From the NCBI GenBank assembly GCA_002087915.1, contig LWDP01000005.1:1-64000 (forward strand): a stretch of 64,000 nt of DNA. Direction: 5' to 3'. Made by a program: the position numbers and the translations under genes. The notes below the pieces were generated by a model. The model was given only the letters and a program-made list of their open reading frames with translations, did not search any database and was not told the DNA's origin. This document shows positions 47,326 through 56,810 of this stretch, piece by piece; position 1 is the stretch's first letter, and the number at the start of each line of letters is the position of its first letter. This stretch comes from Enterospora canceri. Lineage: Eukaryota; Microsporidia; Enterocytozoonidae.

Positions 47326-49119
47326 CTATTTATTGCTAATGAACTCATTCACGTACTTCCTGATTCCCTCCACGTTGTTCCGTAGATTCACCACAATCTG
47401 CTTATCGTGGATCAGATTGAACATCCTATCGATGCTCAGATCCAGGAGACCACAGTCTGAATTGAGTGTCTGCAGGTAGAACCTGTAGTAGATCTTGTTC
47501 TTGACGTAGAAGCCGTCTATGTTGCACCAGTCTCGCATCCGACAGACCTCCTTCATCAGACTGTTCACTGTATGATACTTGTAGAGTATTTTGTGAACCA
47601 ATTCGTCTAATTTATGGGACTGTTCCAATTCCATCGATGATCCAATTGGATCTCTCATTTCACCCATTTCCTCCTGTAACTTCTCAACCATAAAAATATC
47701 AAGCGTATTCTCCAGGTTGAGGGTGTTTGTGAACTCATCTGCCTGCATTGTGTCACCCTGTGCCACTGATAGTCTCCTCTTTCGACTTCTCTGTACCATC
47801 TTCTCAGCATACGCCTCATCCTTGTTCTCTACCACTCTTTCCTGTGGCTCCACCGAATCAGCTTCTATCAAATCAGCCAGCATGTTCTCCACGAAGAATG
47901 TGTCGTAGATCTGCGCATCCTTGTCGAACCTATTCTTCTTTGAGCAAACAAAGCTCTTTACGTTTGATCCACCTGATAGCATGAACGTGAATTCAAACCC
48001 GCATATTCCTAGAACAACTCTGTTTGTTTCTGCCTTAATAAGTCTAACTCCAAACACATCCTCATAGAGCAGATTTGTTCTACTCAGATTCTCAAGCTGG
48101 CTGTCATCCGCATTCTTCCCCAGAATGGTGCAATCCAGTCTCCCAATGTCAGCTGTCAGCTCCTTGATCCTCTCTCGTACAATTCTGCACTCCATCTCCT
48201 TCTCAAACACCTTCTTCTTCAGAATCTCCTCGTCCTCCTTCAGCACCTCAGACCTGTTGACCTGTTCCATCAACTTGTACTTCAAGTCCTCTAACTCCTC
48301 CCTGTTCAGAATGCTCTTCTCTCCAATGGCCACGTCCACACTTCCAATCCTCTCCTTTATTTTTGCCCTGGTCTTCTTCAACTCCTCAATCTCCTTCTTC
48401 AGGTAACTCAGCCTCTCACTCGCATCCACCTTCTCCAACAGCATCTTCTGCTCATTCTCAAGAATAGTCTTATTGAAGTGCGTCTCCTGCACCTTTCTAT
48501 ACGCGTACCACTCCAATTTGGCCCTGTTTCTGCTCTCATTTCTGTGCCTCTTCAATCCACCTGTTTTAACCTTGTTTACGTCAAGACTCCTTTGCTTTAC
48601 GTCTATCTCATTCTGAAACACCCTCATTTGCGCCTGTAGATACCTCACCATCCCCTTCAGAAACTCCACTCGTGGCCTCAGAGAGTACTTCAGCCACATC
48701 CGCTTCTCTCCACTGTACTTGTTTCCACCAGTCTGCTGCCCAGTCTTCTCTCCCATATTTGTGATTATTTTATCCAGAAACCTGATTTCGTACCCGTACA
48801 TGAAGTCATCCACGAAATTGTTTCTCTTTGCCTTTTCTCTAAAGTTGTAGTTCACTTTCGTCTTCTCCTGCTTCAACTGCCCCTCTGATTGGACTGATTC
48901 ATCGGCAATGTCCAGCTTGCAGAGTGGATCCAGTGACATTCGTCCCTCTCTCTTTCTTTTGTCAAATTCCACTATCAAACTGTTCTCCGCATACTTCTGC
49001 GTATCAAACAAGGAGACATCGATCTTCTGCTGCTCAACCTCATCCTCCTTCTTCTCAGCCTGTGCTGGATGGAATGATACGCGCCTCTGCCTCTTCTCAG
49101 ATTCGTTTGTTTTTTTCAT
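47326..49119 (-). CDS. Spc105/KNL1/Spc7-like kinetochore protein
   Basis: 597 residues. RVSF at residues 13-16 (KRQRRVSFHP) is the PP1-docking motif that KNL1 proteins carry near the N-terminus. KREGRMSLDP at about 56-66 is a single degenerate MELT-like site. Long coiled coil runs from about 135 to 345; within it RNRAKLEWYAYRKVQE (200-215) matches the Spc7 block with W-Y-x-x-R. The C-terminal beta-rich part (LLYEDVFGVRLIKAETNRVVLGICGFEFTF) fits the tandem RWD domain. Such proteins link microtubule attachment to checkpoint signalling. Start at 49119 follows TTCACCCT-ATG. The set of MELT repeats found in other eukaryotes is missing. Identification is by motif layout. Confidence 0.68.
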   Translation of the reverse strand: MKKTNESEKRQRRVSFHPAQAEKKEDEVEQQKIDVSLFDTQKYAENSLIVEFDKRKREGRMSLDPLCKLDIADESVQSEGQLKQEKTKVNYNFREKAKRNNFVDDFMYGYEIRFLDKIITNMGEKTGQQTGGNKYSGEKRMWLKYSLRPRVEFLKGMVRYLQAQMRVFQNEIDVKQRSLDVNKVKTGGLKRHRNESRNRAKLEWYAYRKVQETHFNKTILENEQKMLLEKVDASERLSYLKKEIEELKKTRAKIKERIGSVDVAIGEKSILNREELEDLKYKLMEQVNRSEVLKEDEEILKKKVFEKEMECRIVRERIKELTADIGRLDCTILGKNADDSQLENLSRTNLLYEDVFGVRLIKAETNRVVLGICGFEFTFMLSGGSNVKSFVCSKKNRFDKDAQIYDTFFVENMLADLIEADSVEPQERVVENKDEAYAEKMVQRSRKRRLSVAQGDTMQADEFTNTLNLENTLDIFMVEKLQEEMGEMRDPIGSSMELEQSHKLDELVHKILYKYHTVNSLMKEVCRMRDWCNIDGFYVKNKIYYRFYLQTLNSDCGLLDLSIDRMFNLIHDKQIVVNLRNNVEGIRKYVNEFISNK

Positions 49120-49274
49120 AGGGTGAAAAGAGTGCTCCTCCTCTTCATTCTGCAACTTACGTCACTTTCTTCTTCTTCAACATCACATTCCTCATTTCAC
49201 ATCACCTTATTAAATTACTCATATCACACGTATTGCTCTATTATTTTTAAATCTGTTTATTTGTCCTCCAAACA

Positions 49275-50147
49275 ATGGATTCCATGGATGTCATCTACAA
49301 GAAGCCGCTTATCCTGGTCTTCAGTCACCTTTGTACTGCAATGGAATACACCATCGACCTGTTTGAGAGCAACTATGCTCCAATTGTCTCTGATACTGCG
49401 ACTGGTGAGAACTACGCCATGTCATTTCTGATTGGAAGTGCAATTGTGGCCCTGCCAGTTGCTGGCTCCAAGAACAGGTGGGTTGCGACACTCTCCCTGC
49501 TCTGCTGCCTGGTCTTCTCTGTCCAAGAGAAGATCAAGACGGTGATTCTGGTTGCATCAACCAGAGACTACGTGTTTCTCAAGGGCACCTCTGACATGTT
49601 GCAGCAGTTCAGCAGGCCACAGCTCTTCGTTGTGTCCATCGTGATTGCAGCAGTCGTCAACTACTTCTTCACGCAGCTGATGTATTTCATCGTATTTATC
49701 TTCTACGTCTCAGCCGTATTTGCTGCCTCCATGAAGTACAAGAACGAGTTGAATGAGATTGTTTCAAATGCCCCTGATGACGTACACGGTGTGATCAGAT
49801 TCCTCCACAATCCACTTGTTGCCATCTGCATCCTCTACGTCGTCTACTACTTCATCAGGAACATCGTGGTCGCATTGCTCTTTGCTGTTCTGGGAACAAT
49901 GATGGTTGGGATGATGGTTGAAATTGTTGCTGGATCTGGGCGGAGACAGGTGCACGAAATGTTTCTTGATTTGAAGAGAGGGGTGGTTTCAGACTACTCC
50001 GCCCTGGGGGTGCTTCTGGGCGTATCCGTCTTCTTCGTCACTTTGCAGTACAATTTGTGGGGCACCCTGATGAGGAGACTCACCAGAAAGAGGCAGAAGA
50101 AGATGCTCTTCACTGATCCATATGGAAAGGAGATGTTTGTGATGTGA
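49275..50147 (+). CDS. Polytopic membrane protein, unknown
   Basis: 290 residues with about six or seven helices (AMSFLIGSAIVALPVAG, VATLSLLCCLVFSV, LFVVSIVIAAVVNYFF, LMYFIVFIFYVSAVFAAS, VAICILYVVYYFI, IVVALLFAVLGTMMVGMMVEIVAG, ALGVLLGVSVFFVTLQYNLWG) and a basic tail (MRRLTRKRQKK...). No cleavable signal. The loop after helix 2 includes EKIKTVILVASTRDYVFLKG. The gene's start ATG has TCCTCCAAACA upstream but no CCC. Divergent from the kinetochore gene with about 155 bp between. No family recognised; no obvious similarity to the membrane protein at 16777 beyond layout. Confidence 0.75.
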   Translation: MDSMDVIYKKPLILVFSHLCTAMEYTIDLFESNYAPIVSDTATGENYAMSFLIGSAIVALPVAGSKNRWVATLSLLCCLVFSVQEKIKTVILVASTRDYVFLKGTSDMLQQFSRPQLFVVSIVIAAVVNYFFTQLMYFIVFIFYVSAVFAASMKYKNELNEIVSNAPDDVHGVIRFLHNPLVAICILYVVYYFIRNIVVALLFAVLGTMMVGMMVEIVAGSGRRQVHEMFLDLKRGVVSDYSALGVLLGVSVFFVTLQYNLWGTLMRRLTRKRQKKMLFTDPYGKEMFVM

Positions 50148-50191
50148 TTACTGATCTGATTACCAATCTGATTAATCTGTAAATAAATGAT

Positions 50192-51415
50192 CTATATTTG
50201 CATATTCTTCTGCGTATTGAATAGCGTGAAGCACGTCTTGGAGCAGAGACTCGTTTCGACTACAAACCTGGATTCTGGCTCAAAGTAGCTTTCAAGGTAG
50301 ACCTTGTGGGGGTCTACGACAAAGTGCTTTTTGCAGGCGTCGCAGACAGTGAGCTTCTTTTGAAGGCGGACGAGCCACGGGTCGGTTGGGACGGTGTTTT
50401 CGAGTCGGATCATTTTGGTGAAGCAGATTTCGACCAGCGACTGCGAGGCTGGGACTGAAGGCGGCAGGCAGGCGAATGGGTTTCCTGAGAGTCGGACGGA
50501 CGTGCTGGTCGAAAACATTTTGAACAACTTGTACGGGACAAACTGGAGCTGGTTCTCGCTGACGTCGAGGAGGCTGATTGCAGAGCACTTCGTGGCCTTC
50601 AGGCGCTGCGAATCAACCAGTTTGATCCCGTTGCTTCGCAGATTCAGGTATCGGAGAGTGGGGCTGGAGAGTGCGGCGTAGGGGAACTCGTCGATCTGGT
50701 TCTCAGAGAAGTCGAGCTTCTCGATCACGGCCAGCCCAAAGACCGACCTGTCAATTCGAACAATTCGGTTCTTGAAGACGGGGAAGATCCTCAGCTTGTT
50801 CAGGTTGCACACGTTCGGCAGCTCCTCGATCTCGTTCATTCCAAGTCCGAGCTCCTCCAAGTTGCATAAGTTGTTTATGCTTCTTGGAATTTGTTTGATT
50901 TTGTTGTTGCTCAGGTTCAGCCAGTTCAAGTTGCGCAATTCAGTCAGCTCCTCAGGTATCTCGCTGATGCTGTTGTTGCTCAGGTCGATTTTGACCAGAT
51001 TCACCAAGAACCTGATTTTGGGCGGGATGCAGCGGATGCTGTTGGAGAAGAGGCCGAACTTGCGCAGGTTGAGCAGGCGGAAGACGCAGTCCGGGATCTC
51101 CTCAAAGTGGTTGTCGGAGAGGCCGAGGCCGGTGACGCGAGTCAGGCGGCCGAACTCAGGCGGCAGGTCTCTGAGTCTGTTTCGGGTGAAATCCATCCAG
51201 TTGATGCTCTGGCACTCTCCGATGCTCGAGTGGACTCGCTCAAGGCGGTTGTCGTTCAGCGCCAGCCTGTTCAGCTTCGAGAATCTCGCAATATTCTCAT
51301 CAATTACCCGAATTCTGTTATCACTCAGAATCAGCCAGTTGACATTCTCGTCAATCTGGTCGTATGGGACTGTCGTGTATCTCCTCTTGGACAGATCCAG
51401 ACTTGTCACGTGCAT
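50192..51415 (-). CDS. Leucine-rich repeat protein with C-terminal Cys module
   Basis: 407 residues. About 12 LRRs of 22-24 residues run from about 15 to 320 (NWLILSDNRIRVIDENIA, RVTGLGLSDNHFEEIP, LVKIDLSNNSISEIPEEL, LNWLNLSNNKIKQIP and others), of the typical or 'bacterial' L-x-x-L-x-L-x-x-N-x-I/L-x-x-I/L-P type. No signal peptide or TM. The C-terminal 60 residues hold CDACKKHFV ... SLCSKTCF, a possible zinc site. The start follows ACTGGG-ATG. It faces the similar LRR gene at 51537, with 121 bp between starts. LRR-type proteins bind other proteins; large LRR families occur in several microsporidia. Cytosolic by sequence. Confidence 0.85.
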   Translation of the reverse strand: MHVTSLDLSKRRYTTVPYDQIDENVNWLILSDNRIRVIDENIARFSKLNRLALNDNRLERVHSSIGECQSINWMDFTRNRLRDLPPEFGRLTRVTGLGLSDNHFEEIPDCVFRLLNLRKFGLFSNSIRCIPPKIRFLVNLVKIDLSNNSISEIPEELTELRNLNWLNLSNNKIKQIPRSINNLCNLEELGLGMNEIEELPNVCNLNKLRIFPVFKNRIVRIDRSVFGLAVIEKLDFSENQIDEFPYAALSSPTLRYLNLRSNGIKLVDSQRLKATKCSAISLLDVSENQLQFVPYKLFKMFSTSTSVRLSGNPFACLPPSVPASQSLVEICFTKMIRLENTVPTDPWLVRLQKKLTVCDACKKHFVVDPHKVYLESYFEPESRFVVETSLCSKTCFTLFNTQKNMQI

Positions 51416-51536
51416 CCCAGTGCAACAGTCGCATTTTTATCTGTTTGTTTCATAAGCGTAAATAGACTTGACACGCGCATAATTCACCAATACCCCTTTG
51501 TTTCAGGGACATAAAATCAAGGGGCAGACCCAGCTA

Positions 51537-52859
51537 ATGGTTGATAAGGAAATGGAGATAGCAAAGAGCAACCGAAACATGCCGGCGTTCTATCGGTCGT
51601 ACAACTTGGAAGACCATCTCTTCTCGTACGACCTGAAAATTGCCCAGGCTGACAAGAAGTTGAAGCTGGATCTCCACCTGGAGCTGTTCAGCAACAACTT
51701 CCGCTACTTCATTGAGAAGAAGCCACTTGAGGAAATCAGCTTCAGGAGACTCGAGAAGCTTCGGGAGAAGACAGACAGGTTCTACCACATGATGAAGAAT
51801 GTCCAGAGTGACTCACAGACGTGTGAGGTCACTGTGACAACAGGTGACCAGGAGAAGCATCTGTACATGTGTAGACACTACATTTCGAGTCTGAATGAGA
51901 ATATTGGGCTACTGCAACAGACTCAGGTGCTTCAGGCCTGCTGCAACTACATCACCAGAATTCCATTTTCAATCAAACACCTGAGACACCTGAAAATGCT
52001 CATTTTGTCAAGAAACAGAATAAGGGAGCTACCAGAGGAATTGGGCTGCTGCAAGTCACTGAGGGAGCTTGATCTGTCCAACAATCTGCTCGAATCTCTT
52101 CCAAATTCAATTGCATCACTTAAGGCCTTATCTATTATGAATTTGTCAAATAACAGACTCAGGATACTGAATCGTGCAGTTGGGAAGTTACAGAGTCTCA
52201 AGAACATCCATTTGGATAGCAACCGTCTGACTCATCTGCCACTGGAGCTGCTAAAGCTGCCATTTTTGTCGAATCTTCTGACAGACAACAATCCAATTGC
52301 AGAATACACCGAGTCGTCCATCAGGCAGATTGGAACGCATTCGATGCTCGAAGAATGCGCCCGACACGTTGTACGGAACAACAAGCGGATACCACGGAAT
52401 TTTTCCAAAAATCTCGTAAATTTCATGCTTGGTGTCAAAGAGTGCTCGTTCTGCGGCGGCCCTTATTTTGAGCACTACTTTGAAATAGAGGCCATGCAGG
52501 AATTCGACAACAAATACTACACGGTGCAGTATACGCTCTGCTCCAGGCACTACGAAAACCACTCAGAGCGACTTCCAACGCTATTCGCATCCACTCACGG
52601 CAGCACAATACCAAACAAGCTCCTTGAGAACAACATGCCTGCAGTAACTGAGATATTCGAGCCATTCTGCCACTCAGAGGAGCTGCTTCAGCGAATCAAA
52701 GACAGGTTCGATGACGCAGACGACAGAATGCCATTGATCTGCCTCTCTCTCTACAACTCGCACTTCTTCAAGCAGTTTGTTCTGGAAAAGAAGAGATGCA
52801 CTGCTCTTCATAAGACCAAATCCAGGCACCAGAGAGGAGAGAAGCCAGACCACCAATAA
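51537..52859 (+). CDS. Leucine-rich repeat protein with C-terminal Cys module, diverged partner
   Basis: 440 residues from the first ATG at 51537 (ACCCAGCTA-ATG). Residues 1-115 are helical and non-LRR. LRRs lie at about 120-265 (HLKMLILSRNRIRELPEEL, SLRELDLSNNLLESLP, ALSIMNLSNNRLRIL, SLKNIHLDSNRLTHLP). Then comes VKECSFCGGPYFEHYFEIEAM ... QYTLCSRHY, the same C-x2-C ... L-C-S module as in the divergent partner gene. The last 90 residues are unrecognised. Because the module position relative to the LRRs is shared, the pair likely derives from one ancestral LRR protein, but the repeats themselves have diverged strongly. Confidence 0.82.
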   Translation: MVDKEMEIAKSNRNMPAFYRSYNLEDHLFSYDLKIAQADKKLKLDLHLELFSNNFRYFIEKKPLEEISFRRLEKLREKTDRFYHMMKNVQSDSQTCEVTVTTGDQEKHLYMCRHYISSLNENIGLLQQTQVLQACCNYITRIPFSIKHLRHLKMLILSRNRIRELPEELGCCKSLRELDLSNNLLESLPNSIASLKALSIMNLSNNRLRILNRAVGKLQSLKNIHLDSNRLTHLPLELLKLPFLSNLLTDNNPIAEYTESSIRQIGTHSMLEECARHVVRNNKRIPRNFSKNLVNFMLGVKECSFCGGPYFEHYFEIEAMQEFDNKYYTVQYTLCSRHYENHSERLPTLFASTHGSTIPNKLLENNMPAVTEIFEPFCHSEELLQRIKDRFDDADDRMPLICLSLYNSHFFKQFVLEKKRCTALHKTKSRHQRGEKPDHQ

Positions 52860-52866
52860 ACAGTAA

Positions 52867-54333
52867 TCACAGCTCTTGTTCCTCCCATTCTTCTGATCCC
52901 TTGTTCTTTGCCTTTATTTCGTCAATTTTGTTCTGAATGGCCTCCTCTCTTTTCTCACTCTTTGATTTCGTTAGCTCTTTTATCTTGTTTATGCTCCAGT
53001 CAGACTGCTCCAATTCAAACCTGTTCTCTTTCAGAAAGACAACAATCTGCTCAACGAGATTGAAACAGTCTTCCTGGTACTCCTTGTCAGTCAATCTGGA
53101 GCAGAGAATGGGTAGCAGCTCAGAGGCAACCTTGGTCTTGTCAAATGCCTTGTAGTATTTCAGAAAGCAGTCGTAGACGTCTTTCTTGCACTTTTTGGCC
53201 AGCAGGAAGCTGAATAATGCCTTATAGAGTATTCTGGCATAATCCTTGTTTTCCTTCTTATTCTTCCTTAGGAATTCATATGATGCTGATTTGTTCACAA
53301 TTGGAGACGTAACCAGGTGAAATGTGTCATTTTCAAGGAGTCTCTTGCAGACGTATTGTGTGGTGTCTATATCAAGCGGACAGGCTGTTATGGTGTGGAT
53401 GAATATGGCAAATGACTTCTTGCTGAACTTCTTGTCGTACTTGAATATGAAATTGAGTGTCTCAAACCGCAATGGCTTCTCTTTCACACGGATTCCCAAT
53501 GCGATGTCACTGGCACACTCGTCCAACTTCTCTATCGATTCAATCGCCTGAAGCAGGTACAATCTCACGTTGTAATCAATTACGCGAAATAGCTGAATTT
53601 GGTTTTTCTTGAAGAGAGTCGAGTCAAAACACCTCAGAAAGTCAAGCACGTGCATCTTCTCGTCTTTTGGCGCATCTTCTGATAGAAATGCTACCAGTGC
53701 ATTGAACACATTCAATTTCACCACAGCTGGCATCTTTTTCTTCTCTTGTTTTATGTCTTCCAAGTAGGCCTGTTTCTCTTCAAATTTCATCTGAACAAAC
53801 ATGCTGAAGAAAGTCTCCAGTTTCACGAATATTTCGTAGTCTCCGATCTGATCCAGGTCTGTTTTCAACTCAGTCTTGCATAGTCTGGCTAAATCATTAA
53901 GGTCGTCTGGTTCATCTTGCACCGTGTTTAGGTTTATTACGTCACAGATAACTGGATTCCCTGCTTCATCTATGAAGAATGAGTCCAATGATAAGTCAGT
54001 GTGTGAGATGTGGATTCCATTCAAGTATTCTAACGCCTCCTTCATTTTATGAAACACGTAATTCTTGTATTCATATGTCAGTCCTACCATTTTTGAATAT
54101 GGTACAACTCTCTTTGTGAATATGCTGTGGTTTGTTATTCTGTATATTGGAGGCAGAAATGTTTTATCCTGTGCTTTTAGTTTGTGCAAGATGACTAATG
54201 TTTTCCCTGTGTTTATTCTTTCGTTGTGTGTTATTTTGGTACAGCTTCTACTGTTGTACGTGCTCTTGTATAGCTTGAACTTGAAGAAGACGTATTCCAG
54301 GAACTCCTTGGTCTTGAAAAAACTCGGAAACAT
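52867..54333 (-). CDS. Scy1-like pseudokinase (Cex1/SCYL1-like)
   Basis: 488 residues. The N-terminal 160 is a kinase-like fold without catalytic residues (HTDLSLDSFFIDEAGNPVICDVINL replaces the H-R-D...N and D-F-G segments). A long region of HEAT-like helical repeats (about 200-430) follows, then a charged tail ending EEWEEQEL. This order (pseudokinase, HEAT repeats, acidic/basic tail) is that of the Scy1/Cex1 family, which acts in tRNA export and Golgi-ER traffic. Shorter than yeast Cex1 (761). Start follows TACCCTGA-ATG. Only 12 bp from the stop of the upstream eIF2B epsilon gene. Confidence 0.6.
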   Translation of the reverse strand: MFPSFFKTKEFLEYVFFKFKLYKSTYNSRSCTKITHNERINTGKTLVILHKLKAQDKTFLPPIYRITNHSIFTKRVVPYSKMVGLTYEYKNYVFHKMKEALEYLNGIHISHTDLSLDSFFIDEAGNPVICDVINLNTVQDEPDDLNDLARLCKTELKTDLDQIGDYEIFVKLETFFSMFVQMKFEEKQAYLEDIKQEKKKMPAVVKLNVFNALVAFLSEDAPKDEKMHVLDFLRCFDSTLFKKNQIQLFRVIDYNVRLYLLQAIESIEKLDECASDIALGIRVKEKPLRFETLNFIFKYDKKFSKKSFAIFIHTITACPLDIDTTQYVCKRLLENDTFHLVTSPIVNKSASYEFLRKNKKENKDYARILYKALFSFLLAKKCKKDVYDCFLKYYKAFDKTKVASELLPILCSRLTDKEYQEDCFNLVEQIVVFLKENRFELEQSDWSINKIKELTKSKSEKREEAIQNKIDEIKAKNKGSEEWEEQEL

Positions 54334-54345
54334 TCAGGGTATATT

Positions 54346-56064
54346 CTACTTTATTTCTTCTTTTTCTTTTTCAGTCATATCTTTCAGGTATACTTTGAGA
54401 AGCGACTTCTTGATTGTTCTTGATGATTTGAGTAGATAGCAGTACGAATAGAACACGTTGTATTTGATGGATCCACTCAACTCCTCCTCTATGTTCTCCT
54501 GTAGAACATCCATGAAATACTTTTGCAAATCGATGTTTCCTGACAGTTCCTCTGTCAACAGGTAGAAGTAGTCTGCTGCATTGCAAACTAAGTCTTCCAA
54601 AACTGTCGTATTCTGCTTGGTCTTGTCCCGTCTCTTCTCCAACTCATCCAAAATTATTTCCACAAAAAACATCGCATATGCTTCCAGTACTTCATGTGGT
54701 GACGTATTCCAGTATATTTTGAAGAGTGTGATGTTCTTCTGTATCTCATCCAGCTCCACGTTGCCCTGTCTCATCGTCTTCTTCATGTAGTCTATGCATT
54801 CGTCAAAAAAGGTTTCCTTCTTCTCATCTTCGCTGTTTTCGCTTTCTGACTCAAATAGCTCGTCCTTGATGCTACAACAGTCCACTATTTCACCAGAAGT
54901 TAGTTCTATGTAGTATTCTTGTGCCTCCTTCTTGGATGCGATAGAAAACTTGTGTGACACATTCATTCGCTCGAGCCTGTTCAACAGATTGTATACACTC
55001 CCATTCTTTTCGTTTTTGTACAGTTCCGTATGCTGGGATATGCGGTCGTTGTTCAGCAGCTTGTCCAGGTGCTTCTCCATTTCTTTACACAAATTTATGT
55101 AGTCCAATAGTGTTGTGATTTCCCTACTGTAATAATATTTCGTATCATCCAGCTGAAATAGGTTCTTTTCATAATTTAAGAGGTAGGCCAACTCATCGTT
55201 ATCTAATTCAACAAGCTGCAACAACTCACCAAATCCACTCTCTTTCACCTTAACAATGTCTCTGGCCTCAGCTGTCCTGCCACCATTCTTCTTTTGGAAT
55301 ACAGTTAGTATTTCCTCATTTATGCAATATAACTTGTATTTTCCAAATGAAAACGTGCTTTTTAGCTCATCAATCAATTGCGTCATATCACGGGCATCTG
55401 CGAATTCATTAAATAACTGGCATAGTTCTGGTGTTGTGTAGAAGAAGCCTGGTCTGTTGCATTTTGCAGCCACGTCATTGACTCGTTTTGTGTTTTTGGA
55501 TATTCCGAAGACTCTTCCTGTATCACTATGATCGTATATGAAGAATTCTGGGTCATTTGTGACTCTTTCGAATACCAGGAATGTGATGTGTGCTTCTCTA
55601 TAGGCGTGGAAGTTTCTAATGTGTGCAATATTGAAGTTGCTGTACTGATTTGCCATCATAACCAGAAAGTTGTTTTGAATGTTGAATTCAAGTAGTGTTC
55701 TAAAGAACTGTCCGATATTATCCAGTAGATATTTCTTGTCTTTAACGTACGTGACTTCTCCAAACTTAGTTGATAGCGCATCATTGCTTAGAAACGCAAT
55801 ACTCATCAGAATATCGAACTTGCTTTTAGTCACGTGCCGTATCACACTCCCAATTCTGTCTCCAACTAGCACCACATTCTTGTAATTCTGTTCCAACAGA
55901 TTCTGTAGAATGAAGTCTATCACTGGATCTTGTCCTATTGGAAACAGCGTTAGGTTGTCTGTTACATCGTACATATTCATTGGAATATATTTATCATCGT
56001 AATAATCACATAGTAAAAATACAAGATCATCTTTATATGCGAATTGTCTGGTGAATATTTCCAT
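54346..56064 (-). CDS. GCD6: Translation initiation factor eIF2B epsilon subunit
   Basis: 572 residues. The N-terminal nucleotidyltransferase-like domain is diverged (LVFLLCDYYDDKYIPMN ... LTLFPIGQDPVIDFILQNLL ... VVLVGDRIGSVIRHVTKSKF), matching eIF2B epsilon's L-x-x-P-I-x-N-x-P-x-I-x-x-x-L-E-x-L pattern. Then comes HAYREAHITFLVFE and IYDHSDTGRVFGISKN, where the family has the R-x-x-x-M-T-M-V block and E-x-x-V-x-H. A linker with acidic stretch (about 395-420) precedes a helical C-terminal W2-like domain carrying the GEF activity. It exchanges GDP on eIF2, whose beta subunit is at 57294. Start is TTTTTAGCCC-ATG, the strongest local signal. Confidence 0.72.
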   Translation of the reverse strand: MEIFTRQFAYKDDLVFLLCDYYDDKYIPMNMYDVTDNLTLFPIGQDPVIDFILQNLLEQNYKNVVLVGDRIGSVIRHVTKSKFDILMSIAFLSNDALSTKFGEVTYVKDKKYLLDNIGQFFRTLLEFNIQNNFLVMMANQYSNFNIAHIRNFHAYREAHITFLVFERVTNDPEFFIYDHSDTGRVFGISKNTKRVNDVAAKCNRPGFFYTTPELCQLFNEFADARDMTQLIDELKSTFSFGKYKLYCINEEILTVFQKKNGGRTAEARDIVKVKESGFGELLQLVELDNDELAYLLNYEKNLFQLDDTKYYYSREITTLLDYINLCKEMEKHLDKLLNNDRISQHTELYKNEKNGSVYNLLNRLERMNVSHKFSIASKKEAQEYYIELTSGEIVDCCSIKDELFESESENSEDEKKETFFDECIDYMKKTMRQGNVELDEIQKNITLFKIYWNTSPHEVLEAYAMFFVEIILDELEKRRDKTKQNTTVLEDLVCNAADYFYLLTEELSGNIDLQKYFMDVLQENIEEELSGSIKYNVFYSYCYLLKSSRTIKKSLLKVYLKDMTEKEKEEIK

Positions 56065-56810
56065 GGGCTAAAAATAAAACACCCTAAAATACGGTAGTAA
56101 ATTACTGACCAATCAATTGTAATGGATTTAACACGAGAAAAGGGATAAATGTGACTAAATTGAGCCGATAGTAGCTTACTATTGACTGGCGACCGCATTC
56201 AGAAGTATTTTGTGATGATTACTATTAATATTTCTAATTTGAGTTGGAAACTTCTTGTTCTCCTATTTAGTTAACCAGAGAGAACTTCTCTATTTCACAT
56301 TGCGTCTCCAGGTAAAAATCGTTACCCATAGAAAACAACTGTTTTGCAACATTTGACATCAACTTGTGCTTCTTCATCAGTCTCAACAGAACCCATTGGA
56401 CTTTATAAATCTGGTTGAAATGTAAAATGGTGATCAGGCGAAATCAATTTCTTTGCACTTGTTTATTTTCAAGGAATTAAAAAGTAGAGATATTAAACCA
56501 TTGCGTAACGGTATCTCAGCACAATCAACCAGTCTAAAGCATCAACTTGATGCAAAACTACCCCAACCAAAACAAGTGCAATTTACCTATATTAATTTGG
56601 TTTCACTTTTATCCCATTGCATATCACAACCGTCTGACAGTTTTACCTTCCCTTATCCTCGTTTTTCGCAAAATTTCCCCTATTCCCGCCTAACTAACCC
56701 CTTAATACGCAGTTGGAACGAATATGCAAAAATAGTTAGTTATCCACTATTGGCCGCATTCTCCATTTTTTAATTTTCTGATGTCAATATCAATTCGTTT
56801 ATTTTCACCC
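56065..56810. promoter_or_regulatory. Long intergenic, divergent promoter region
   Basis: About 745 bp between the eIF2B epsilon and NDP kinase starts. It ends with TAGCCC at 56065-56070 (minus) and TTTTCACCC at 56802-56810 (plus). No credible gene: the frame at 56453-56773 lacks domains. The run AATATGCAAAAATAGTTAG and the Y-rich stretch near 56641-56700 stand out but are not interpretable. No tRNA seen. Confidence 0.45.
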
